A stretch of DNA of 60,000 nucleotides, from NCBI RefSeq assembly GCF_964204645.1, contig NC_134026.1, positions 28,664,650 through 28,724,649 on the forward strand, in the 5' to 3' direction. Made by a program: the position numbers and the translations under genes. Positions 53,463 through 60,000 of the stretch are shown piece after piece. This DNA comes from Tubulanus polymorphus. Taxonomy: Eukaryota; Nemertea; Palaeonemertea; Tubulaniformes; Tubulanidae. The number at the start of each line of letters is the position of its first letter. The stretch's first letter is position 1. The notes beneath the pieces are model-generated. The model saw only the letters and a list, made by a program, of their open reading frames with translations, did no database searches and was not told the DNA's origin.

Positions 53463-55984
53463 TGATAGCCATTATAAATAGCTGCAATTGTATATTATTA
53501 TATTTTGCATATAATAATCAGTGTAATATTTCTATGAGAACAAAACAAAATATACTGGTGTAACTTGCAGCTATCTCTAGCGAGATAAAAGTTTGTAGTT
53601 TTCACTAGCGATTTGATTTCAAATCATTAATAACATTTTATTTGTTGAACTAAAGCAGTCGACAGAAGTGGTATATTGTTATATAGGAAAAGATTTAAGT
53701 ATATATTATTGACGTCCATATTTTTGTTATATTTTGCAAATAGGATTATGATAAAAAACGGGTGCTTAACTCCGCTTCATCGGGGGTGACCCGAAATATT
53801 TCTGCTGATCGTTTCAATTATTATATGTATATATAGGTATGTAGTGCATACACATAATAGAAGACAGTTCATGTCCAACTAATTCTTAAAGTGGGTCAGT
53901 GATAATTGTTCCCGATGTTTAATTTAGAAATTCACTTGTTCAGAGTCTGTCAATTGTCATCACGAAATGTAGGATTCGGTCATCCTTCATTCGATCATTT
54001 CGATTTGTCCCCCTCGGAGATTGTTGGACATAAATTGTGCATGAAAATTCATCAAAGTTTGGTGAAAGACGTACAATAGATAGTTGTGAATGGATATGGA
54101 TGATTTGTCAATCAGTCGTAGGTGGAAAGCTGGTATAAAGAACAAACATCCCGTTCTACTGCACCAATAGTAGATCTTTTTATAATTCTTATTTTTGCAT
54201 TTGGGTGTTCAGTGTACAAGAAAATGTTTACGATATATGGTATGAATATATATTTTTGCATTTTGAAGTTGTATAAGGATGAAATCAATGGTATTTTATT
54301 ATATATGTCCCTTGCAAGTTCGGCATTCCAAAAGCCTTCGCAGTTTTCTCGTCATCTTATATAAAACCGTTGTCTTTACTGATTTCATTGTGATGGTTAC
54401 CGACGGTAAACCTATACACAGTTTGTTTTGAATTCCATTCAATTTTTAGATATAAAGAAACGCGAGCGTTGATAATGATAATAATAATATTGTGCCAGTG
54501 AAACTTTATTGACTTTAAATGGTTGAAAATGTATTATTAGAAAAACTTGTTGAATCTCATGATAAAGAGAGAGTTTGAGTTGTAATATACCCTTGCGAGG
54601 ATTTTTCCTTGAATCATTGCATCGGTTGAACAACATATTTATTTTTACTTTTAGAAGTTTGTTTTATACAAATCTTGTAATTACAAAACTAGGATATCGT
54701 TTATGAATGAAAAGTTAATCTCTCTGAAACCGTTTAAGTTTCTCAAAACCCTTTGATTTTATTTTGACGATATTCTGATTTCACACAACTGCTTATTTTG
54801 GTCATTTCTAACAGCTGTATGTGTCTTTGTAATGAGGTTTGATGGAAACTTTTATGACACTCGCAGTGTGCGGTGTATCGAACCATCTAGTTGTGATTTT
54901 TTGTGCAAAATTTTGACACTGTGATTATAGGTGATATGTCAGTGTTATACCAGGTGTACTCAGTGTATTTTATCCAGTTTGTTGTTCTCTTATGATTACA
55001 GTTTCTGTCATATTAGTGAAAGTATGTTGTAAACTTGTGTCTTATATTTCCCTAACATCCTACAAATACCATACCAAAATCATTATTCTAACGGTGTTCA
55101 GACAAACGTCCATTCAACTGGGAAAATAATTTTAATGTGGTTAGCATTATCATTTAGTTCGGGGTTATATAGTTGTGTCACAGAACTCTTCAAATCATTG
55201 ATTCATCTTAAACTGTATCTTTCGAAAAAGCTTTTTTGTCAAATTCTAACTTTTCGGATTCTGTCCCTCATCAATCAGTTTTATGTTATTGCGCGGAGAA
55301 CAAACCTCATGGTTGTGAATTTATTGAGAGGTATATGAAACATGCTAACCAAGTAAATTTATTTTTCTAGTCATATTTTTACAATGCGCAACCAGATATT
55401 GAGGAATACACATATGTAAATAATAACCTCAATGCTTTAATAAAAATCGAAGGTTGTGTATGTATATGTGTGTTTTAGGGAATAGCTGCTGCAGTCCTTA
55501 ACAACATAAACCTTGAATTGAAATTCACCATACAAAGTACTTAAAAATAACACTGATTCTGGTCGCTACCTCTAAATTCAGTAAATAAAGCAAACTGCAG
55601 TTTTGATGGTGCTCCTTATATAGGATAATGGGTGTAGTTACATTTCACAGTTGAGTAAAGCGAATGAATTTAAGTCGTCTCTAATTCAATCATGTTCATT
55701 ATTGATTAAGGGAAAATTATGCATAGTCAGAGCCTTTCCACTGTGGAGAAAGATCAGAAAACTGATGAAATATAACAATTTGAAAAAAAATGTTCCATAT
55801 TATAAACCCATTGTGAAGATAAAATGCTTGTTAAGTGCCTAGTTATATTGTTCAATGGAACCATACAGTTTATTATATCTTGTTGGTTTTATGGACAAAA
55901 TTGTATTGTATATCAATATAGATATTATATATACACATATAGATAAGCGTTTATATGATATTAATTTATTTGTATCTCGATACC

Positions 55985-55990
55985 AATAAA
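55985..55990 (+). terminator. Distal AATAAA poly(A) signal
   Basis: Canonical hexamer followed about 30 nt later by the GT-rich CACGTGTGTCGTTGG. It is a plausible main cleavage region for the long 3' UTR. Confidence 0.4.
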
Positions 55991-55999
55991 ATAATTTAA

Positions 56000-56799
56000 T
56001 ATATTGAAATCACACGTGTGTCGTTGGCAGAAGTAAGACATTTAGTGGTGTGTTCATCAAGCCGTTATCACTAGTGTATCATCTTGAAATTCTCTTAACT
56101 TGATCTTAATTTCTACTGCTTCGCTAAACTGTCTTTAACAAAATGCTGATGAACTGATAATCCTGTTGATAGGCAAAAACTGTAGAAATTCCTGGGCATT
56201 TCTAGTTGTTTCTTTCAACTTTCTTCGTAAACTACTGCTTATTTCGATGACGCACACTTTGTGTAAAGATGACTGTTTTTCAGTTTCCACTGATTGTGCC
56301 TCCGTAAATCGTAAAATGCACCGAGCTACTTTACAATCGTAGCTATTTCATCATCCTAATTTCATAATATTGGGAATAGTTTTGCTGATCGATGATATAT
56401 GATTTTCCCAAAACTTTCATGAGTGGATTTGTAATGATGTGTCAATAATATTGTACAATAAGATATAGAAAATATTACTTAAAAAGTTTCATTTTGTAAT
56501 TATGATTATTTTGGTTTTGGTCCATGTTAATACTATATTCAAGCATATATACATATTATATATAAACATATGATAATCAATAACCACAACGACTATCAGA
56601 AGAGACAAAACACAACTATTTTCTGGAATCTGTTTAAGTAGAAAATATGTAGTCCGTTCTCTTCTATTCTGTGCACGAATTATATCTTTCTTATTTCTAT
56701 TGTCAATTCTTCTTCTCTATTTAGGCAATTAAATAATGCTGAAAAATACACTTTTCTTGCATCTGTCTTTTCTGTTTTCTTTTCTCAATAACTTCACTT
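56000..56799. other. Downstream flank of PTBP
   Basis: AT-rich, no coding frame or repeat recognised; may include transcript readthrough. Confidence 0.5.
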
Positions 56800-57010
56800 T
56801 CATTGTACTTTGAGTCTACGTATGTGAGATATAGAACTGGAGAGGATTTCGATGAGTGCTTTGTTTTTGCTTCGTGCCGATATCAAAAAAGACAGAGGAA
56901 TCGCATCCTCGCTTGCCAGGGGTCCGGTATCACTCCCGAACTCGCTTCCACCAGTTCGGCGAACAGCTTTAGCGTAGTGGGTTCGAATCCCTTGACGGGT
57001 GAAGATGGAG
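56800..57010 (+). repeat. tRNA-like repeat fragment with B box
   Basis: GGGTTCGAATCCC at 56979-56991 is a perfect B box, preceded immediately by TAGCGTAGTGGG, an A-box-like word in the wrong position. The T-arm and acceptor do not pair, so this is not a tRNA gene. Open frames on both strands reflect the GC-rich block. Confidence 0.3.
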
Positions 57011-57603
57011 GAATCGTGGAAGTCTAAGAGTCCTCGTTGTGCGGATTGAAAATATATCAATTATGGAACTACATCGATATAAATCTTACTTCATAATTAC
57101 AAACACTCGAAAGATTATTTACAGTTTGGAACAAGAAAGTGTTGAATGACGCGTATCTTTACTCACATGCCACAGTGGATCAGCAAGTATCAGATCCCAA
57201 CTGCCAAGCGCCACCCCTAAAAACAACGAAAGCGGGAAAAATGGGAATTAACTCGATAATCCCTTACCAGAATCTTATCACTGTGTCCGGACTCGGATAA
57301 ATTATGCGAACCACTACTGAAACTGTCCAACTGGAGATTCTTTCTATCTATCTATTAACCAACATCGTGCTTGACTGAAACCAATGGGGAATCTCCGTGA
57401 TGTCTCAGTGTAGGAGAAATGCGGTCGCTGCTCCGATTTACTCAGAGACTCATAAACAGATTGAAATAGATTAAGAAACTTCCGTTAGAATGCAAGCTAT
57501 TTAAACTCATTCGGGATAAAAAATTGACCGAGTTTCAAATCCTGTTGGTTGAGACGGTTTTTGGTTATTTATTTTTGTAAATTGAACAATTTCCAAGATT
57601 CAC
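57011..57603. other. Intergenic, nothing recognised
   Basis: No credible frame, RNA gene or repeat seen. Confidence 0.5.
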
Positions 57604-57713
57604 TGGGTGTTACTAAAATTATGCACTACTAAAACGAAAGACCGAAGACCTATGCACTCTGCGAGACTAAAACTATGCACTACTAAAACGAAGACCAGTT
57701 TTAGTAACACCCA
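57604..57713. mobile_element. 110-bp MITE-like element with 15-bp perfect TIRs
   Basis: TGGGTGTTACTAAAA at 57604-57618 and its exact reverse complement at 57699-57713. The interior has two copies of a TATGCACTACTAAAACGAA block. No obvious target-site duplication in the flanks. Confidence 0.6.
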
Positions 57714-58346
57714 TACGTTCTTGGGCATGGACTCAACCGTGATCGTCGACAGCATCAACATTACGGAAGCTGATAACATAACCTTGGTGACTTTTGGAGA
57801 TTTTCCATTATGAGTTTTCCGGTTTGCTCGGCTACCCGTACTGGCGGGGTAGTCTAGAGAGGCCAATGAAAACCCCGGTTCGCTGAACTACCCCTCTTTG
57901 CGGGGATGCGGTATGATGTTTGATCTGACAGTTTCAAGTGGTTAATGGCTGTTTCAAGTGCTTACAACGATGCTTATTACTTCGTGGTACATGGTGGTTT
58001 AAAAAAAAGATTTCATAATAATACGCTCACCGCGTGGGCTTCGTAGAAAGACCACTGCCTGTGGCCTTCCCAAATTTTAATTGTCCTGTCCGATTTGGTT
58101 TCGTCCAATTGAGAGACTGCCTTTTCCAGTTAGTGCATTTTTGGATCACATAACTCAGGAAGTGACTTACGTTTTTGGGCCCATTCGTCGGTTCCACATG
58201 TTTCATTTGAGCTATAGACCACAATGGTGACACCATGATGGTCAGAAACTGACCAATTGAGATATCCCCGAGTCTGACCACTTGACTTCGAATTTCGGAA
58301 ATTTTTCAAGTCATGTTTGTTTTCAAACTACTGAAAAATCATTGCA
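57714..58346. other. Intergenic repeat-island spacer
   Basis: GC-richer at 57820-57910 with CTACCC/GGGTAG inverted pairs; 58200-58300 holds CTGACCA words related to the adjacent duplicated block. Confidence 0.4.
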
Positions 58347-58570
58347 AATTCATAAACTGACCATCACTGACCACCACTGACAAATTCAAACTCCTTGAAT
58401 TTGAAAACTATATACCGCGTTATGGTGTCAAACTAGAAAGGATTCGCCATAAATATTGAGAATTCATAAATTGACCATCACTGACCACCACTGACCAATT
58501 CATGCTTTTCGAATATGAGAACGATATACATGTACCACGTTACGGTGTCAAACTAGAAAGGATTCGCCAT
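58347..58570 (+). repeat. Direct duplication of a ~105-110-bp block
   Basis: Copies 58347-58450 and 58461-58570 share AATTCATAAA, GACCATCACTGACCACCACT and GGTGTCAAACTAGAAAGG then ATTCGCCAT. The second runs directly into the foldback satellite. Confidence 0.8.
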
Positions 58571-58571
58571 C

Positions 58572-59765
58572 AGGACACCCCTGTACATCCTCTATATATT
58601 CAGCATCAGGACCACTCTGAATAAGCATCAGTAATTACTGGGTTCGAACCCGGGGCACCCCGGTACATCCTCCATTAAGCATCAGGGCCACTCGTTCAAA
58701 CCCAGTAATTGCTGATACTGATTCAGAGTGGTCCTGATGCTGAATAGAGAATGTACAGGGGTGTCCCAGGTTCAAACCCAGTAATTACTGATACTGATTC
58801 AGAGTGGTCCTGATGCTGAATGGAGGATGTACAGGGGTGTCCCAGGTTCGAACCCAGTAATTACTGATGCTGATTCAGAGTGGTCCTGATGCTGAATATA
58901 TAGAGGATGTACAGGGGTGTCCAGTTATCAGTAATTACTTTTGTTAAGGTATCAACATTTTACCGTACGGTGCTGTCTCTACGCTCATCGTTAGCGGGAT
59001 TTTTATACACTAACGTTAGTCAACTCTGGCAAGCTAAGGTCACGGAGTATAACTGGACAGCACGTCGATTGCCAGAGTTGACTTTAGTTAGTGTATGAAA
59101 ATCCCGCTAACGATGAGCATAGCGGCAGCACTGTACGGTCTGGACACCCCTGTACATCCTTTATTCAACATCTGGACAACTCTGAATCAGTATCAGTAAT
59201 TACTGGGTTTGAACCCAGGACGCCCTGTACATCCTCTATTCAGCATCAGTACCACTCTGAACCAGTATCAGTAATTACTGTGTTCGAACCTGGGACACCC
59301 CTGTTCATTCTTTATCCATCACGACCACTCTGAATCACAGTAATTGATGGGTTTGAACCCGGGACATCCCTGTACATCCTCTATTCAGCATCAGGACCAC
59401 TTTGAATCAGTATCAGTAATTACTGGGTTTGAACCTGGGACACCCCTGTACATCCTCCATTCAGCATCAGGACCACTCTGAATCAGTATCAGTAATTACT
59501 GAGTTTGAACCTGGGACACCCCTGTACATTCTCTATTCAGCATCAGGACCACTCTGAATCAGTATCAGCAATTACTGGGTTTGAACGCGGGACAGCCCTG
59601 TTCATCCTTTATCCATCAGGACCACTCTGAATCACAGCAATTAATAGGTTTGAACCCGGGATACCCCTGTACATCCTCTATTCAGCATCAGAACCACTCT
59701 GAATCAGTATCAGTAATTACTGGGTTTGAACCCGGGACACCCCTGTACATCCTCTATTCAGCATC
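58572..59765. mobile_element. Foldback element: inverted ~76-bp satellite arrays around a 71-bp-arm hairpin
   Basis: About 1.5 forward units (58572-58697), three reverse-oriented units (58698-58921), a central inverted repeat (58962-59139) and about 8.5 forward units (59142-59765). The unit includes CACCCCTGTACATCCTCTAT, CAGCATCAGGACCACTCTGA, CAGTAATTACTGGG and TTTGAACCCGG. No coding capacity. It resembles foldback or tandem-repeat-bearing non-autonomous DNA elements; assignment to a superfamily is not possible here. Confidence 0.75.
58962..59139. repeat. Central inverted repeat of the foldback element
   Basis: Left arm 58962-59032 starts ACCGTACGGTGCTG and ends AACTCTGGCAA; right arm 59069-59139 is its reverse complement with roughly ten differences. 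The loop is 36 nt. CTCATCGTTAGCGGGATTTT is perfectly paired. Confidence 0.9.
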
Positions 59766-60000
59766 AAACAAAACATCGAAACAAAACATTGAGGGCGTGT
59801 AGAGGGCAGAATTTCCTGACCGACTCTTTGTCTGTTATCCTCGACACGGCGGCGAAGGAGAGCTGACGCTTTCGGACATTAGTTTTGTTCCAGCAAACGT
59901 TGAAATTCGACAGAGAAATCGGCCCTGAAAAACAAAACGGGTTAATTGCTGAAAAATAGAACGGATTAATTAACACGGAACAGTACAGGACAGCACAGAG
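59766..60000. other. Flank after foldback element, cut by window end
   Basis: Begins with AAACAAAACATCGAAACAAAACATT; no gene recognised. It may be the right end of the element or unique flank. Confidence 0.4.

Larger units (their letters stand above)
53120..55999 (+). other. PTBP: Probable long 3' UTR of PTBP with alternative polyadenylation signals
   Basis: About 2.9 kb of AT-rich sequence without credible coding frames follows the stop codon. AATAAA hexamers occur at 53457, 55439, 55584 and 55985, so a short (~0.35 kb) and a long (~2.9 kb) 3' UTR are both possible. T-rich stretches and TGTATATA-type motifs (for example near 53825) could bind Pumilio-like proteins. The end point is a guess based on the last clustered signal. 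Confidence 0.5.

Noticed and set aside
56940-57005. Possible tRNA gene with a perfect B box
   Set aside because: T-stem and acceptor arms do not pair and the A box sits directly beside the B box; a repeat, not a tRNA.
57600-57866. Overlapping frames on both strands with repeated LCTTKTK
   Set aside because: The repetition comes from the duplicated interior of the small TIR element, not a protein.
59091-59802. Repeat-containing frames in the satellite array (SSIQHQNHSES-type)
   Set aside because: They are translations of the ~76-bp satellite; unit lengths of 69, 75 and 76 break any common frame.

Overview
The window is animal nuclear DNA: AT-rich, with spliced genes, GT-AG introns, microsatellites and short transposon remnants. 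I read it as a bilaterian invertebrate, possibly a lophotrochozoan, but nothing in the sequence fixes the phylum.

One gene dominates the + strand. It is a single-copy-type polypyrimidine tract-binding protein (PTBP1/2/3, Drosophila hephaestus family), an RNA-binding splicing regulator with four RRMs. Seventeen common coding exons (39781-53119) join in frame into 576 residues that align end to end with vertebrate PTBP, from RGSEELLSQ (human KRGSDEL) to [11 protein letters not shown]. About 39 kb upstream lies a set of candidate alternative first exons (265, 12263, 17187, 26019, 26816, 31516, 36614; weaker at 18574 and 33791). Each is a short ATG-initiated peptide ending in phase 0 at a GT donor, so each could splice directly to the exon at 39781.

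Layout: 1-39780 is alternative promoters and one very long first intron, holding a five-copy MITE family, a minisatellite, a tRNA-like SINE, CpG-richer blocks with RFX-type X-boxes, a recursive-splice-like site and a small possible nested two-exon ORF. 39781-53119 holds the body of the gene. 53120 to about 56 kb is a probable long 3' UTR with several AATAAA signals. 57-60 kb is an intergenic repeat island with a small 15-bp-TIR element, a duplicated ~105-bp block and a large foldback structure made of ~76-bp satellite units around a 71-bp-arm hairpin.

The most interesting signals concern regulation of the PTB gene. An exon of exactly 34 nt in RRM3 has the size of the autoregulatory, NMD-triggering exon of vertebrate PTBP1, and lies behind a 96-nt AG-free, pyrimidine-rich zone; skipping it gives a stop 10 codons later. 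Two in-frame acceptors 33 nt apart would add or remove an 11-residue insert in an RRM4 loop. First-exon choice decides whether a basic residue precedes the conserved RGSEEL, that is, whether the upstream part of a possible bipartite nuclear localisation signal is present. Everything was read by eye; no alignment, search or RNA data were available.
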